The notes below the pieces were generated by a model that ran no database searches, was not told the DNA's origin, and saw only the letters and a program-made list of their open reading frames with translations. Source: an uncultured bacterium (lineage in GTDB: Bacteria > Actinomycetota > Actinomycetes > S36-B12 > CAIKAW01). From it: 64,000 nt of DNA. A program made the translations under genes and the position numbers. The stretch lies in the NCBI GenBank assembly GCA_903825575.1, contig CAIKAW010000100.1, positions 1 to 64,000 of the forward strand, in the 5' to 3' direction. Every line of letters starts with the position of its first letter. Position 1 is the stretch's first letter. Shown here piece by piece: positions 35,281 through 44,790 of this stretch.

Positions 35281-35397
35281 GGTCCGGTGGGTCCGAACGT
35301 CGATTCTCAACACCCCCGAATGGCTGGTTTTCTACTTCAGTGTCCTTCGGGCTTGCTAACAAGTGCAGGGCCGGACGTCCCGGTTAGCGCTGCGGTC

Positions 35398-37113
35398 TTA
35401 GTGGTTGTGGCCCGATTGGCCGTCTGGGCCCGGGTCGCGCAGCACGCCGCCGCCCCCAGTTACTTCGAGACGAGCCTCCCGCTCGATCACGGGTACCGCA
35501 CTATGCGCTTCGTGCTCAAGATGAGTGGCGGCAGCTTCGAGTTCTGCAGCCGTCGGCAGCGCAATGTTGGGGCCGTAGTAGAAGCGCGACAAGCCTGCCC
35601 TAACCCGCCCGATGACGCCAGCCGGGTTGCGAACACCATGTGCATCCGAGGCCAGGGGTGAGGCGATCGGGATGATGTCTTGCTTGGACATGATGACGGC
35701 CCGCTCTGCATCCGAGATGGATGCATGGATCTCAGTGAACTCACCGCTGGGGTGGCGCAGGATCCGACCAGTTTCACGTCCATGGAGCAACTTGTCATGG
35801 TCTCGGCGCTGCAACGAAACGCAGAAACGTCGAGTAACGATAAATGCCAACGGCGGGACGATGAAGATCGCGAAACGCAGGACCCACGTAATTGTGTTGA
35901 ACGGGATCGTGAATGTGGTGGCGATGATGTCGTTGCCGCCCGAGAGCCACAGCATCCCGTAGAACGCGATGGTGCCAACACCCAATGCAGTACGGGTTGG
36001 TGCGTTACGCGGACGATCAAGGATGTGATGCACACGCTTGTCGCCGGTGACCCAAGATTCCAGCCACGGGAACAAAGCTATACCGGTGAACAACAATCCG
36101 GGGATGATCATTGCCGGAATCATGATGTTCAGGCTCAGCGTGTAGTGGTGCCACAGGTTGATTTCCCAGTTGGGCATCAACCGGACGGCGCCATCAAGCC
36201 AGCCAATGTAGAAGTCGGGCTGCGAGCCAGCGGTCACCTGATCAGGAACGTATGGCCCGTACATCCAGACCGGGTTGATCGTCACCAGTGCTGAAAGCAG
36301 TGTCGTGATGCCGAACACAACGAAGAAGAAACCGCCAGCCTTAGCCATGTAAACCGGCATTAGCGGGTAGCCGACCACGTTCTTCTCGGTGCGGCCAGGG
36401 CCGGGGAACTGGGTGTGCTTCTGGTACCAGACCATCATCAGGTGCGCGGTGATCAGGGCGAGAATCAGCCCGGGCACTAGAAGGACGTGGACAGTGTAAA
36501 GACGGGCAATGAAGTCGTTTCCAGGGAAAGGTCCACCAAAGAGCAGGAACGACACGTACGTGCCCAGAATCGGCGTTGCCTGCACGATGCCTTCGGCGAT
36601 CCGAAGGCCGGTACCGGAGAGCAGGTCGTCAGGAAGTGAATACCCAGCGAAACCTTCGAGGATGCCGGTGATCAGTAGCAGAGTGCCTACGACCCAGTTG
36701 AGTTCACGGGGCTTGCGGAAGGCGCCTGTGAAGAACACCCGGCACATGTGCACCGAGATCGAGGCAATGAAGAACAGCGCCGCCCAGTGGTGAATTTGGC
36801 GCATCAACAAGCCGCCACGCACGTCAAAGGAGATGTTCAGAGTCGAGGCAAATGCCTCAGACATCTTCACGCCCTTGAGAATTGTGTAGGACCCGTTGTA
36901 CACGACCTCGGTCATCGACGGCTTGAAGAACAGGGTCAGGTAGACGCCGCTGATCAGCAGGATGATGAAGCTATAGAGCGCAATCTCGCCAAGCATGAAG
37001 GACCAGTGGTCCGGGAAGACCTTCTTGAGGTTCCGCTTGAGGAATCCGGCGCTCGAAAGTCGATCATCGGCGTAGCCGATCGTCGAGTCGATGCCATCGA
37101 CGATCGCACTCAT
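35398..37113 (-). CDS. qcrB: Cytochrome bc1 complex cytochrome b subunit
   Basis: Di-heme quinol-oxidising subunit, 571 residues. It has about eight membrane helices, the heme ligands in RQIHHWAALFF and TVHVLLVPG with partner His residues in SISVHMCR and TAHLMMVWY, and the Qo-site PDWY-equivalent region (QPDFYIGWLDGAVRL). A long hydrophilic C-terminal tail (after about 450) is typical of actinobacterial QcrB. The start overlaps the qcrA stop (ATGA). Confidence 0.97.
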   Translation of the reverse strand: MSAIVDGIDSTIGYADDRLSSAGFLKRNLKKVFPDHWSFMLGEIALYSFIILLISGVYLTLFFKPSMTEVVYNGSYTILKGVKMSEAFASTLNISFDVRGGLLMRQIHHWAALFFIASISVHMCRVFFTGAFRKPRELNWVVGTLLLITGILEGFAGYSLPDDLLSGTGLRIAEGIVQATPILGTYVSFLLFGGPFPGNDFIARLYTVHVLLVPGLILALITAHLMMVWYQKHTQFPGPGRTEKNVVGYPLMPVYMAKAGGFFFVVFGITTLLSALVTINPVWMYGPYVPDQVTAGSQPDFYIGWLDGAVRLMPNWEINLWHHYTLSLNIMIPAMIIPGLLFTGIALFPWLESWVTGDKRVHHILDRPRNAPTRTALGVGTIAFYGMLWLSGGNDIIATTFTIPFNTITWVLRFAIFIVPPLAFIVTRRFCVSLQRRDHDKLLHGRETGRILRHPSGEFTEIHASISDAERAVIMSKQDIIPIASPLASDAHGVRNPAGVIGRVRAGLSRFYYGPNIALPTAAELEAAATHLEHEAHSAVPVIEREARLEVTGGGGVLRDPGPDGQSGHNH

Positions 37114-38117
37114 CCAAGCTCCCAGAAACTCGGACCAACAGGTTCGGCAAAATCGGCCGCTGCGACGAGATATCCGTCGGCGTCAACCGTGATCGGAAGT
37201 TGTGGCATCCGGCGTGCAGCCGGTCCGAATACAACCTTGCCTGCATCGGCTAGGTCGAACGTCGACTGGTGGCAAGGACACAGCAGGTGATGGGTGCGGT
37301 GCTCGTACAGCGAGATCGGGCAACCTAAGTGGGTGCAGACCTTGGAGTAAGCCACGATGCCCTGGTAGTCCCAGTTCTTCCCCTGCTGGGCAACGATTTC
37401 ATCAGGGCGCATCCGGACCAGCACGATGACGCTCTTGACACCCTCATTCGAGTTGCCCTGTTTGTCCTGAAGCTTCCTTAGACTCACCGGCATTGCGTTG
37501 ACCAGACCGCCGACCGGAATGTCTTCGGGGCGAATTGGTCGCTCCTGTGGGTCGGTAACAATCTGCTCGCCGGCCTTCCAGATCGTGTGCCGCAACGAGG
37601 TTCCCGGCATTGGGCCCAGATCCTTGAAGAGGACGATGATCGGAAGCGGAAACAGCGCCATTGCACCAAGCAGGCTTCGACGGATGATCTTGCGGTTGAT
37701 GAAGCCGGATGCCTCAGCACCAGACCAGAATTCGTCGATTGCGGCCTTGCGGTCTGCGTAAGTGGAGTCAAGGTCGTGGCGTTCTTGCACGAGTTCGTGA
37801 TCGGGCATCAACTTGCGGGCCCAGTGGATTGCCCCAAGTCCGATCAAGAGGATCGAAACGCCCATGAGTCCACCAACGACCACATTCTGGGCGCTCATCT
37901 GGCCTAGGGCCGGAACAGTGATCAGGCGGTCGGCGGGGAAAGCGAAGAAAGCAGCGATGGTCCCGATCCCGGCAATTGCCGACAGGCCGAACATGGCTGC
38001 AACCTGACGCACGGCGCGCTTCTCGGCTCGCGGGAAGACGTCAGTTCGGCGCAACTTGTGCTCCGGCAGTCCGTCCGCGTGCCCGTGATCCACGTCAGTG
38101 CTGTGGTGCTCGGTCAT
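37110..38117 (-). CDS. qcrA: Cytochrome bc1 complex Rieske iron-sulfur subunit
   Basis: Rieske subunit, 335 residues with three membrane helices (actinobacterial type) and a C-terminal 2Fe-2S domain with CTHLGC and CPCHQS ligands and the cluster-proximal GPAARRMPQLPI. The start MTEHHSTDVDHG, with a His-rich start, is chosen because it overlaps the qcrC stop by ATGA; an upstream extension of 105 residues in the same frame is not coding. Confidence 0.97.
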   Translation of the reverse strand: MTEHHSTDVDHGHADGLPEHKLRRTDVFPRAEKRAVRQVAAMFGLSAIAGIGTIAAFFAFPADRLITVPALGQMSAQNVVVGGLMGVSILLIGLGAIHWARKLMPDHELVQERHDLDSTYADRKAAIDEFWSGAEASGFINRKIIRRSLLGAMALFPLPIIVLFKDLGPMPGTSLRHTIWKAGEQIVTDPQERPIRPEDIPVGGLVNAMPVSLRKLQDKQGNSNEGVKSVIVLVRMRPDEIVAQQGKNWDYQGIVAYSKVCTHLGCPISLYEHRTHHLLCPCHQSTFDLADAGKVVFGPAARRMPQLPITVDADGYLVAAADFAEPVGPSFWELG

Positions 38118-38899
38118 CGCGCCTTCGCCCCGATCCAAGCCGCAGCGGCAATTAGTAGACCCAGGCCCACCGTCCACAAGATCAAGCCCTCGGTCACAGG
38201 ACCGAGCCGACCAAGCGCAGCGCCACCCTGATTCGGCGAGTTCTGCAGGTTGTGGACGTAATTGATGATGTCCTGCTTGTCCTGCACGGGCATCGTCCCG
38301 TCGCCAAACTTGGGCATCGATTCGGGGCCCGTGATCATTGCTTCGTAGATTTGGGTCGGCGTCGCATTCATCAAGGAGGGCGCCATCTTGCCGTTGGTCA
38401 GCGCTCCACCGCGGCCAGCGAAGTTGTGGCACTGAGCGCAGTTCGTCCGGAACAGTTCGCCGCCACGAGCAAGGTCGGCGTTAGCTGCGTCGACCATTGA
38501 GGCCGAGGGAATCTCGGGCCCGGGGGCAAGGGATGCGACGTAGGCGGCAAGCGCGGCGCGTTCGGTGTCCGAGTAGATCGACGCCTTGCGCACCGCTTGG
38601 GCGCCCTGCTGGGCCAGTGGCATCCGTCCGGTGCCGACCTGGAAGTCCACGGCCGCCGCCCCAACTCCGATAAGGGACGGACCGACTCCGCTGCCTTGTG
38701 CGTTGAGCCCGTGGCAACTCGAGCAACCCTCGGCAAAAAGTGATTTGCCTTGGTCGACTTGGGTGCTCGACCCGATGGCTGTGGCCGCCCGACTGGGGGT
38801 GGCAAGGGCGGCGTAGAGCGCACCCACTGACACCAGGGCAAGCAGCAGTACGACGTAGGCCGCAGCCGGGTGGCGGCGGTTAGCGGCGATCGCGTTCAA
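38114..38899 (-). CDS. qcrC: Cytochrome bc1 complex di-heme cytochrome c subunit
   Basis: Membrane-anchored di-heme cytochrome c, 261 residues, replacing soluble c1/c in actinobacteria. An N-terminal helix is followed by two heme motifs, CSSCHGLN and CAQCHNFA, each with a later Met ligand region (RMPLAQQ and SMPKFGDGTMP), and a C-terminal membrane helix. Electrons go directly to the CtaC CuA centre, since bc1 and aa3 form a supercomplex in this phylum. Confidence 0.97.
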   Translation of the reverse strand: MNAIAANRRHPAAAYVVLLLALVSVGALYAALATPSRAATAIGSSTQVDQGKSLFAEGCSSCHGLNAQGSGVGPSLIGVGAAAVDFQVGTGRMPLAQQGAQAVRKASIYSDTERAALAAYVASLAPGPEIPSASMVDAANADLARGGELFRTNCAQCHNFAGRGGALTNGKMAPSLMNATPTQIYEAMITGPESMPKFGDGTMPVQDKQDIINYVHNLQNSPNQGGAALGRLGPVTEGLILWTVGLGLLIAAAAWIGAKAR

Positions 38900-38960
38900 C
38901 GGTGAAGCCCCGTTCCAGCACTGGTGGTGGTCAGTTCGGTGTTCAACTTGGCTTGCTGCA

Positions 38961-39563
38961 CTACTTAATCAGGTAAATCGTTGCGAACAGTGCGATCCAA
39001 ACGACATCAACGAAGTGCCAGTAATAAGACACCACAATTGCAGTTGTCGCCTGTTGATGGCTGTAACGCTTCGCCGCGTACGTCCGGCCGAGGACGAAAA
39101 GGAAGGCGATCAGACCGCCCGTGACGTGGAGTCCGTGGAATCCGGTGGTCAGGTAGAAGACTGAACCGTAGGCGTTGGTCGACAGGTTCAGGCCGTGGCG
39201 CACCAACTCGGTGTACTCCGAGATCTGACCGCCGATGAAGAAAGCCCCCATCGCGAAGGTGATCATGAACCAGCGGCGCAACTTGGCGACATCGCCGCGT
39301 TCGGCGGCAAACACGCCAAGCTGGCAAGTGACCGAGGACAACACCAGAACCGTGGTGTTGAAAGAAGAGAAGGGGATGTTTAGCAGTTTCGTCTGCGACG
39401 CCCAGACATCTGGGTTTACCGAACGCAGGGTGAAGTACATGGCAAAAAGGGCGGCAAAGAACATCAATTCGCTCGCTAGCCAGACGATGGTGCCGATCGC
39501 CACCATGTTTGGCCGATTGGCTGCCGCGGGGGCAGGGAGCTTGGTTGAGGTTGCAGTCGCCAC
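38961..39563 (-). CDS. ctaE: Cytochrome c oxidase subunit III
   Basis: Structural subunit of the aa3 oxidase, 200 residues with five membrane helices, containing [35 protein letters not shown] and [19 protein letters not shown] signatures. The GTG start ([20 protein letters not shown]) is set by homologue length; a CAGAAT hexamer lies 7 nt before it. It heads the ctaE-qcrC-qcrA-qcrB operon. Confidence 0.95.
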   Translation of the reverse strand: MATATSTKLPAPAAANRPNMVAIGTIVWLASELMFFAALFAMYFTLRSVNPDVWASQTKLLNIPFSSFNTTVLVLSSVTCQLGVFAAERGDVAKLRRWFMITFAMGAFFIGGQISEYTELVRHGLNLSTNAYGSVFYLTTGFHGLHVTGGLIAFLFVLGRTYAAKRYSHQQATTAIVVSYYWHFVDVVWIALFATIYLIK

Positions 39564-39570
39564 GGCGCAG

Positions 39571-39576
39571 ATTCTG
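39571..39576 (-). promoter_or_regulatory. CAGAAT -10-like element before ctaE
   Basis: CAGAAT, 7 nt, GTG. It is a weaker match than the TANNNT sites elsewhere in the window but sits at the same distance. Confidence 0.35.
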
Positions 39577-39653
39577 GCATCCCCCGGGGGACTATCGGCG
39601 ACCGCCCCCGGACTTTGGTCCCGCGTGTTGCGACAGGCTCGCCTCCCGAATGC

Positions 39654-39693
39654 CCGAAGCCCCCACTCCCAGCGGTCGGGGTGGGGGCTTCGG
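39654..39693 (-). terminator. Hairpin terminator after the DUF3501 gene
   Basis: CGAAGCCCCCAC (39655-39666) pairs perfectly with GTGGGGGCTTCG (39681-39692), 12 bp with a 14-nt loop, 10 nt past the DUF3501 stop. It lacks a U-run on the minus strand; it would isolate the rubrerythrin operon from ctaE. Confidence 0.6.
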
Positions 39694-39702
39694 CGAGCTT
39701 TA

Positions 39703-40293
39703 CTACGTGAGTTCGCTTGCCAGGGCCGCCCGAGTGGAGGCCGGCAGCAGGACGCTGGCCTGGTACTGCGGATGGCTGACCTGCAGGCCAATGGGTGTGG
39801 CTGGGTCCAGAAAAGCTGCCCGAGCGCCTTGGTCCAACTCGAAGCGCAGGAAGTGGACTGAGGCCGTCGTCTGGCTGGGGCCATCCTCATCCGGACCAGG
39901 GATTTCAATTCCCAGCACGGTGTGTTTCGGCCCAACGGTAAGCCAGACCGAATGCTGAATCCCGTTTAGTCGGTGCAACTCGTCTTTGACCGTCGCGACA
40001 TCTTCGGCCTCAACAAAGAAGGTTGCCGTCAGACTGGAACCGGTGGGCAGGTATCGCTGATAGGCCGAAACCTCGTGTGCCACAGCACTTGGCGAAAAGT
40101 CAGCTTCGACGAAGAGCATCTCTTGCACCTGGTAACTCAGGGTCGTCGCGTTCTCGAATTCCAGGCAGATCAGATCGCCAACGTGCACGCGTCGACCAGC
40201 CCGAATCGGGATGACTCGGGCGCGCAACTCGGGCCGGACCCGCCGGTATTCGGTCGGGTCCAGCACGAGATCAGTTGCTGTAAAGGTGTTCAC
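39703..40293 (-). CDS. DUF3501 family protein
   Basis: A 196-residue soluble protein. The DUF3501 pattern is clear: [68 protein letters not shown], and the ending [17 protein letters not shown]. Its function is unknown, but in many bacteria it is encoded beside rubrerythrin and an iron-sulfur oxidoreductase, hinting at a peroxide- or redox-defence role. The GTG start is inferred from family length, 16 nt after rubrerythrin. Confidence 0.88.
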   Translation of the reverse strand: MNTFTATDLVLDPTEYRRVRPELRARVIPIRAGRRVHVGDLICLEFENATTLSYQVQEMLFVEADFSPSAVAHEVSAYQRYLPTGSSLTATFFVEAEDVATVKDELHRLNGIQHSVWLTVGPKHTVLGIEIPGPDEDGPSQTTASVHFLRFELDQGARAAFLDPATPIGLQVSHPQYQASVLLPASTRAALASELT

Positions 40294-40309
40294 TGGGAGT
40301 GGCTCGGCT

Positions 40310-40726
40310 TCAGGAAAGGGAGTCCAGGGCCTTCTGGAACCGGCCTGCGTGCGTCTTCTCGGCGCGAGCAAGCGTGGCCATCCAGTCAGCGATCTCCTCG
40401 AAACCCTCGTCCCGGGCAGTCTTGGCGAAGCCTGGGTACATGGCGGTGAACTCGTACGTCTCACCGGCAACTGCCGAAGCCAAGTTGGCCGCGCTGTCGC
40501 CGATCGGCTCGCCGGTGGCGGGGTCGCCGACGGGAAGCAGAAATTCGAGGTGGCCGAACGCGTGGCCGGTCTCGCCATTGGCAGTCTCTTCGAACAACTC
40601 GGCGACATCATCGCGACCTTCGGCCTTGGCCACGCGGGCGAAGAATAGGTAGCGGCGGTTGGCCTGCGATTCGCCAGCAAATGCGGCCTTTAGGTTCTCG
40701 TGGGTCTGGCTTCCCTGCAGTGTCAT
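40310..40726 (-). CDS. Rubrerythrin (diiron domain only)
   Basis: Peroxide-reducing ferritin-like protein, 138 residues. The diiron ligands are in [40 protein letters not shown] and [10 protein letters not shown]. The C-terminal rubredoxin domain is absent, so electrons must come from a separate partner, possibly the DUF3501 protein or something elsewhere. AGAGAGG precedes the ATG. Confidence 0.95.
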   Translation of the reverse strand: MTLQGSQTHENLKAAFAGESQANRRYLFFARVAKAEGRDDVAELFEETANGETGHAFGHLEFLLPVGDPATGEPIGDSAANLASAVAGETYEFTAMYPGFAKTARDEGFEEIADWMATLARAEKTHAGRFQKALDSLS

Positions 40727-40765
40727 TGGTTGCCTCTCTGGTCTTCGGCTGAAGCGCTAAGTATG

Positions 40766-40787
40766 TGCCAGCCCCTCGGGTTTGGCA
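40766..40787. promoter_or_regulatory. 22-bp dyad in the rubrerythrin/receiver divergent region
   Basis: TGCCA-GC-CCC-TC-GGG-TT-TGGCA: two symmetric half-sites with matching outer 5 and inner 3 bp. It sits 39 bp before the rubrerythrin ATG and 15 bp before a TAGGCT (40802-40807) that may be the -10 of the receiver gene, so a regulator bound here could control both. Confidence 0.4.
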
Positions 40788-40834
40788 TCTGATGGGGTCG
40801 CTAGGCTACGAACTAGGCCCAGCCGAGGGGAAGT

Positions 40835-41257
40835 ATGAACGCAGTCGACGCTGTCGAGACCCGCTTGAAGGTTGTTGTCTACAGCGACAACCATCAGACC
40901 CGTGCCATCGTCAAAAGGGCCCTCGGTCGCCGGGTTGCGACCGACCTCTCGGAGTTAGATTTGGTCGAGGTAGCCACAGAGCCGGCGCTCATCGCCTTGG
41001 CCGACAAGGGCGGCATCGACCTCTTGGTGCTAGACGGCGAAGCTGCTCCGGCCGGCGGGCTGGGGGTCTGTCGCCAACTTAAGGACGAGATCTTCAACTG
41101 CCCGCCCGTCCTGGTGCTTATCGCCCGTTCGCAGGACGCTTGGTTGGCTCACTGGTCGAAGGCGGATGCGGTTGTGGCCGCTCCTTATGACCCGTTTGAA
41201 ATGGCGCTCGCGGCCGCTGAACTGTTGCGTGTTCGCGTCGGTCTTACGACGGCCTGA
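40835..41257 (+). CDS. Receiver-like domain protein, atypical
   Basis: A 140-residue single domain with the alternating beta/alpha pattern of a response-regulator receiver. The phospho-acceptor position is D67 (LLVLDGEA) and the acidic D18 is kept, but the conserved Lys of the KP motif is replaced by A116 (VVAAPYDP). No output domain. Such receivers are usually not activated by normal phosphorylation. It ends 2 nt before trpD and is translated from AGGGGAAGT; a role in trp regulation is only positional. Confidence 0.75.
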   Translation: MNAVDAVETRLKVVVYSDNHQTRAIVKRALGRRVATDLSELDLVEVATEPALIALADKGGIDLLVLDGEAAPAGGLGVCRQLKDEIFNCPPVLVLIARSQDAWLAHWSKADAVVAAPYDPFEMALAAAELLRVRVGLTTA

Positions 41258-41259
41258 GG

Positions 41260-42333
41260 ATGGCGGCTGACTGGCCAGCAGTACTGGGGGAGTTACTCGC
41301 CGGCCAGGACCTTGATTCGAAGACCGCGGCCTGGGCGATGGGCGAGATCATGGTGGGGGCTGCAACTCCGGCACAGATTGCGGGTTTCGTAGTTGCGCTG
41401 CGAGCAAAGGGCGAAACAGCAACTGAAGTAAGTGGCCTAGTCGAGGCAATGTTGGCTGCGGCGTTGCGGATCGTCCCCTCCGGTCCGGCGTTGGATGTAG
41501 TTGGTACCGGCGGGGATCGCTCTCACACAGTGAACATTTCGACCATGGCCGCATTGGTAGCGGCTGGTGCTGGCATCCCGGTGATCAAGCACGGGAACCG
41601 GGCAGCTTCAAGTCAGACTGGCACCGCCGACGTTCTTGAGGAACTCGGCGTGGCTATTTCACTTTCGCCCGATGCGGTTCGCCGTTGTACCGACGAGGTC
41701 GGAATCGGTTTCTGCTTTGCCGCGGCCTTCCACCCGGCCATGCGCCACGCTGCAACGACTCGGCGCGAACTTGGCGTGCCAACGGTTTTCAATGTCCTCG
41801 GCCCGCTTGCCAACCCGGCGCAGCCTGCAGCGGCACTCGTCGGTTGCGCTGATTTGAGACTGGCGCCAGTTCTGGCGCAAGTGCTTGCCATGCGAGGTAC
41901 CCGAGCCCTAGTTGTCCGAGGAACCGACGGACTTGACGAGATCACGACCTACGCGCCAACCAGCGTTTGGGATGTCACCGGTGATGGCGTTGTCGTCGAC
42001 GAATTCGACACTGCAGACCTTGGGATCGGGCGTCCTGTCGCTGATGCGCTTCGCGGGGGCGATGCGCACTTCAATGCCACGGTGCTCCGCGAACTTCTCG
42101 CTGGTGGCACGGCCGGGAACTTGTCGGCAGTGCGCGACGCAGTGTTAGTGAACGCCGCCGCTGCTCTGGTCGCGTTCGACACAGTTACTGGTTCGCTTGC
42201 TTATGGTGGGCGCGAGGACGTATTGGTCCGCAGAGTCAGCCGGGCGATGCCAGTAGCGGCAGCGGCATTGGACTCCGGTGCGGCCGAACGCGTTCTTGAT
42301 CGTTGGATCGAACTGAGTTCGGCGCTGGCCTAA
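41260..42333 (+). CDS. trpD: Anthranilate phosphoribosyltransferase
   Basis: Second step of tryptophan synthesis: transfers phosphoribose from PRPP to anthranilate. The 357-residue protein shows [15 protein letters not shown] (PRPP-binding GTGGD and following loop), [22 protein letters not shown] (anthranilate site), and [13 protein letters not shown]. The rest of the trp genes are absent here, as for mycobacterial trpD. It sits 2 nt behind the receiver-like gene. Confidence 0.97.
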   Translation: MAADWPAVLGELLAGQDLDSKTAAWAMGEIMVGAATPAQIAGFVVALRAKGETATEVSGLVEAMLAAALRIVPSGPALDVVGTGGDRSHTVNISTMAALVAAGAGIPVIKHGNRAASSQTGTADVLEELGVAISLSPDAVRRCTDEVGIGFCFAAAFHPAMRHAATTRRELGVPTVFNVLGPLANPAQPAAALVGCADLRLAPVLAQVLAMRGTRALVVRGTDGLDEITTYAPTSVWDVTGDGVVVDEFDTADLGIGRPVADALRGGDAHFNATVLRELLAGGTAGNLSAVRDAVLVNAAAALVAFDTVTGSLAYGGREDVLVRRVSRAMPVAAAALDSGAAERVLDRWIELSSALA

Positions 42334-42611
42334 CTGTCGAGGCCGACCGAGAAGGCGGCTTCCAGGTCGTGGCGCGAGTAACTGCGAAAAGCAATGTGGG
42401 TTTCGGTGCTGTGAATTCCCGGAATATGCGCAACAGCATCCGTCACGGTAGCGGCGACGGCTTCGTTGGTTCGCACGCGGAGCAACGCGATCAAGTCGAC
42501 TTTGCCGGTGACGCTATACACCTCACTCACCGAAGGTAGAGCTGCGAGCGCTTCGGCTACTTCGTTGACGCTACCGAGTTCGGTGCGCACAAACACAATG
42601 GCAGTTATCAC
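42330..42611 (-). CDS. Stand-alone Lrp/AsnC effector-binding (RAM) domain protein
   Basis: A 93-residue RAM domain with the beta-alpha-beta-beta-alpha-beta pattern ([52 protein letters not shown]). It lacks a DNA-binding helix-turn-helix, so it probably senses an amino acid or modulates another protein. The start overlaps the nuclease stop (ATGA) and the 3' end overlaps trpD by 4 nt. Confidence 0.9.
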   Translation of the reverse strand: MITAIVFVRTELGSVNEVAEALAALPSVSEVYSVTGKVDLIALLRVRTNEAVAATVTDAVAHIPGIHSTETHIAFRSYSRHDLEAAFSVGLDS

Positions 42612-44452
42612 GCTGGCGAGCCTACCGCCGTGACGTCGACAAATGCAGGGCCCGGTTCTGGACCCAGCACGGAGCGACGGCGAGCACCGCTCAAAGGTCC
42701 GGCACCGACTCCGAGTGGCCGTTCGCGAGTGCGGTCATTTCTCCGGGGGCTACGCAACGAAGATTCCGGACGATGAATTGGGATGCTGGCCCCGCCGTGG
42801 ATTGGCAGGCTCAATTCGCCATCGAGATCGATCAGTCGCACGCCCGGCAAATCCAGCCAGCGCAGAATCAGGCTGGTCTCTTCCGGCCAGGCGGCGCGAG
42901 CACCGTTGGGGGGCTCGACGACCGAGGCAGCAGCAGCACGGGTTGCTGCAACGCTGGCCTTGGGGTCAACGTCGGGTGCGGCGACCGCGCCTGCGGCGAG
43001 GCGACCGTGGCGGATGACGTGGATTTCCCACCCGCCGTCACTACGAGGACGCGCAGCCACGACCTCAGCACAGCGGTTGAGCATGGTGTGGCGTTCGGTT
43101 CGGGCGCTGGCCCGGATCAGTGATTCGAGCCGATCACGCCAAGCTGCGGCCTCTTCGTAGCGCTCTTGATCGGCGAGTTTCGCCAGCCGCTGCCCGATGG
43201 CTGCGGTTACCGGCTGCACGTCACCGGTCATGATCGATCGAGCGGCGGCGGCGACGGGAGCGTATTCGGCTGCGGTGGTATCGCCGCGACACGGCGCGCT
43301 GCAACGGCCCACGTCGGCCAGAATGCAGGCAGGAAGTCGGCTGCGGACCCCGATTCGGGCGGTGCAGGTTCGAAGGGAGACGGCGGCCAAGATCGCCTCA
43401 GCCGCTAAGTCAGCCGCGCCTCGTCCGCTGAAGGGTCCCAGATACGCGGCGCCCTGGTCGAGATCGTCGCGGACTTCGCGGACAACGGAGAGTCGCGGGA
43501 AGGCTTCGGCTGTCAGTTTCAGCCAGGGTGCGCGCTCCGGCTGTTTCGAACGATGGTTGTAGCGCGGCCGATGTTCAGCGATAAGTCGAATTTCGCGCAC
43601 CTGTGCCTCGAGGTCAGTGGCACACACAATCGGGGTGACGTGATGTGCGAGCCCAACCATCTCGGCCATTCGGGAGCGGGTTTCGCCGGTCGTAAAGTAG
43701 TTCCGGACCCGACGCTTGATGTCACGGCTCGTGCCGACGTAGAGCGGCACGTTGGCTTCGTCAGCAAAGATATAGACGCCGGGCGCGCTAGGAAGACCTT
43801 CGGCCATCGTGCGCTTGGCCGCTTGCGCGTTCGCGAGGTTTGCTCCCAGCCCTAGGACCTCGTCGAGTTCTGTGATCCCCAGCGACCCAACTCGCTCGAG
43901 GAGCCCATGCAACACATCGACGGTTGCTCGAGCATCGTGCAGCGCCCGGTGGCTAGGTTCGGTCGTGGCTCGGAAATGGGCTGCCAGCGTTGCCAGTTTG
44001 CAGTTGCGAACTTCGTCTCGGGCGAGCACCGCCCGGGCCAACCTCAGGGTGTCCAGAACCGGTGCGCCGGGCCACGGGTGACCGTGCTGGCGGCAGGCAG
44101 CGCGCAGGAATCCAATGTCGAAACTCGCATTGTGGGCGACTAAGACCGCGCCCTCGGCGAATTCAAGGAAGGCCGGCAGAACGCTGGCAAGCCGCGGGGC
44201 CCCAACGAGCATCGCATCTGTGATTCCAGTTAGAACTGCAATAAACGGCGGAATCGGGGTACCGGGATCTACGAGGGTTTGCAGCTCGCCTAGGACCTCC
44301 CCACCTCGGATCTTGACCGCCCCGATCTCAGTGATCCCGCAGGTTTCGGCCGACCCACCCGTGGTCTCGAGGTCAACCACCACAAAGGTGACGTCGTGCA
44401 AGGGCTGACCAAGATCGTCGAACGATCTCTGGTGCGCAATCACTTCGGACAT
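42608..44452 (-). CDS. DEDDh exonuclease fused to a UvrC-like GIY-YIG nuclease
   Basis: A 614-residue fusion of two nucleases. Residues 20-190 form a DnaQ-like 3'-5' exonuclease with DLETTG, LTGITD, HNASFDIGFL and HRALHDA (DEDDh). Residues about 220-300 form a GIY-YIG domain (GVYIFADEANVPLYVGTS, RRVRNYF), followed by a UvrC-type Cys-rich segment (CTARIG, CILADVGRCSAPC) and a UVR-like EERY-A-W-RD helix. This is the actinobacterial Cho/UvrC-like protein (mycobacterial Rv2191), presumably in DNA repair. The start is 6 nt after TACGGT. Confidence 0.93.
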   Translation of the reverse strand: MSEVIAHQRSFDDLGQPLHDVTFVVVDLETTGGSAETCGITEIGAVKIRGGEVLGELQTLVDPGTPIPPFIAVLTGITDAMLVGAPRLASVLPAFLEFAEGAVLVAHNASFDIGFLRAACRQHGHPWPGAPVLDTLRLARAVLARDEVRNCKLATLAAHFRATTEPSHRALHDARATVDVLHGLLERVGSLGITELDEVLGLGANLANAQAAKRTMAEGLPSAPGVYIFADEANVPLYVGTSRDIKRRVRNYFTTGETRSRMAEMVGLAHHVTPIVCATDLEAQVREIRLIAEHRPRYNHRSKQPERAPWLKLTAEAFPRLSVVREVRDDLDQGAAYLGPFSGRGAADLAAEAILAAVSLRTCTARIGVRSRLPACILADVGRCSAPCRGDTTAAEYAPVAAAARSIMTGDVQPVTAAIGQRLAKLADQERYEEAAAWRDRLESLIRASARTERHTMLNRCAEVVAARPRSDGGWEIHVIRHGRLAAGAVAAPDVDPKASVAATRAAAASVVEPPNGARAAWPEETSLILRWLDLPGVRLIDLDGELSLPIHGGASIPIHRPESSLRSPRRNDRTRERPLGVGAGPLSGARRRSVLGPEPGPAFVDVTAVGSPA

Positions 44453-44458
44453 GGCTCG

Positions 44459-44464
44459 ACCGTA
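44459..44464 (-). promoter_or_regulatory. TACGGT -10 element, leaderless start of the nuclease gene
   Basis: TACGGT, then CGAGCC, then the ATG. Confidence 0.5.
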
Positions 44465-44517
44465 GGCCGGGGGACCGACGATCCGCCGTAGCCGCGCGGA
44501 CTGTCGGACCCTTTACC

Positions 44518-44523
44518 TAGCGT
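44518..44523 (+). promoter_or_regulatory. TAGCGT, probable -10 of the small Cys-rich gene
   Basis: It lies 27 nt before the ATG of the 79-residue gene, which keeps a normal AGGGAGAG ribosome-binding site. Confidence 0.4.
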
Positions 44524-44550
44524 GGTCGGTACCTAACCTCAGGGAGAGCG

Positions 44551-44790
44551 ATGAAGGCTCAAAGTGGTGTCTCAACCATTGGACAGTTAGCTCCAGCTCC
44601 GTCGCGTCCGGACTTGGTCGTCGACTGCGATGACTGCCAGGCGCGCGGTCCGGCGTGCGGTGACTGCGTGGTCGCCTTCCTGCTTGGTCCGCCACCGAGC
44701 TCCCTAGCCGACCCCGAGCGCCGGGCCCTTGAAGTCCTTGCCGAATCCGGGCTTGTACCACCCCTGCGACTGGTGCCAGCCAGCTCATAG
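44551..44790 (+). CDS. Small conserved Cys-rich actinobacterial protein
   Basis: A 79-residue protein with a compact four-cysteine cluster, CDDCQARGPACGDC, then VVAFLLG and the ending ALEVLAESGLVPPLRLVPA. The spacing suggests zinc or iron-sulfur binding. It is conserved near this locus in other actinobacteria, without assigned function. AGGGAGAG precedes the ATG. Confidence 0.82.
   Translation: MKAQSGVSTIGQLAPAPSRPDLVVDCDDCQARGPACGDCVVAFLLGPPPSSLADPERRALEVLAESGLVPPLRLVPASS

Noticed and set aside
38118-38432. 105-residue N-terminal extension of QcrA
   Set aside because: It lies within qcrC coding sequence; the ATGA overlap and the MTEHH start are right.
39564-39935. 124-residue extension of CtaE
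   Set aside because: It runs through the terminator hairpin and DUF3501 gene and reads as low-complexity Arg/Ser/Pro.
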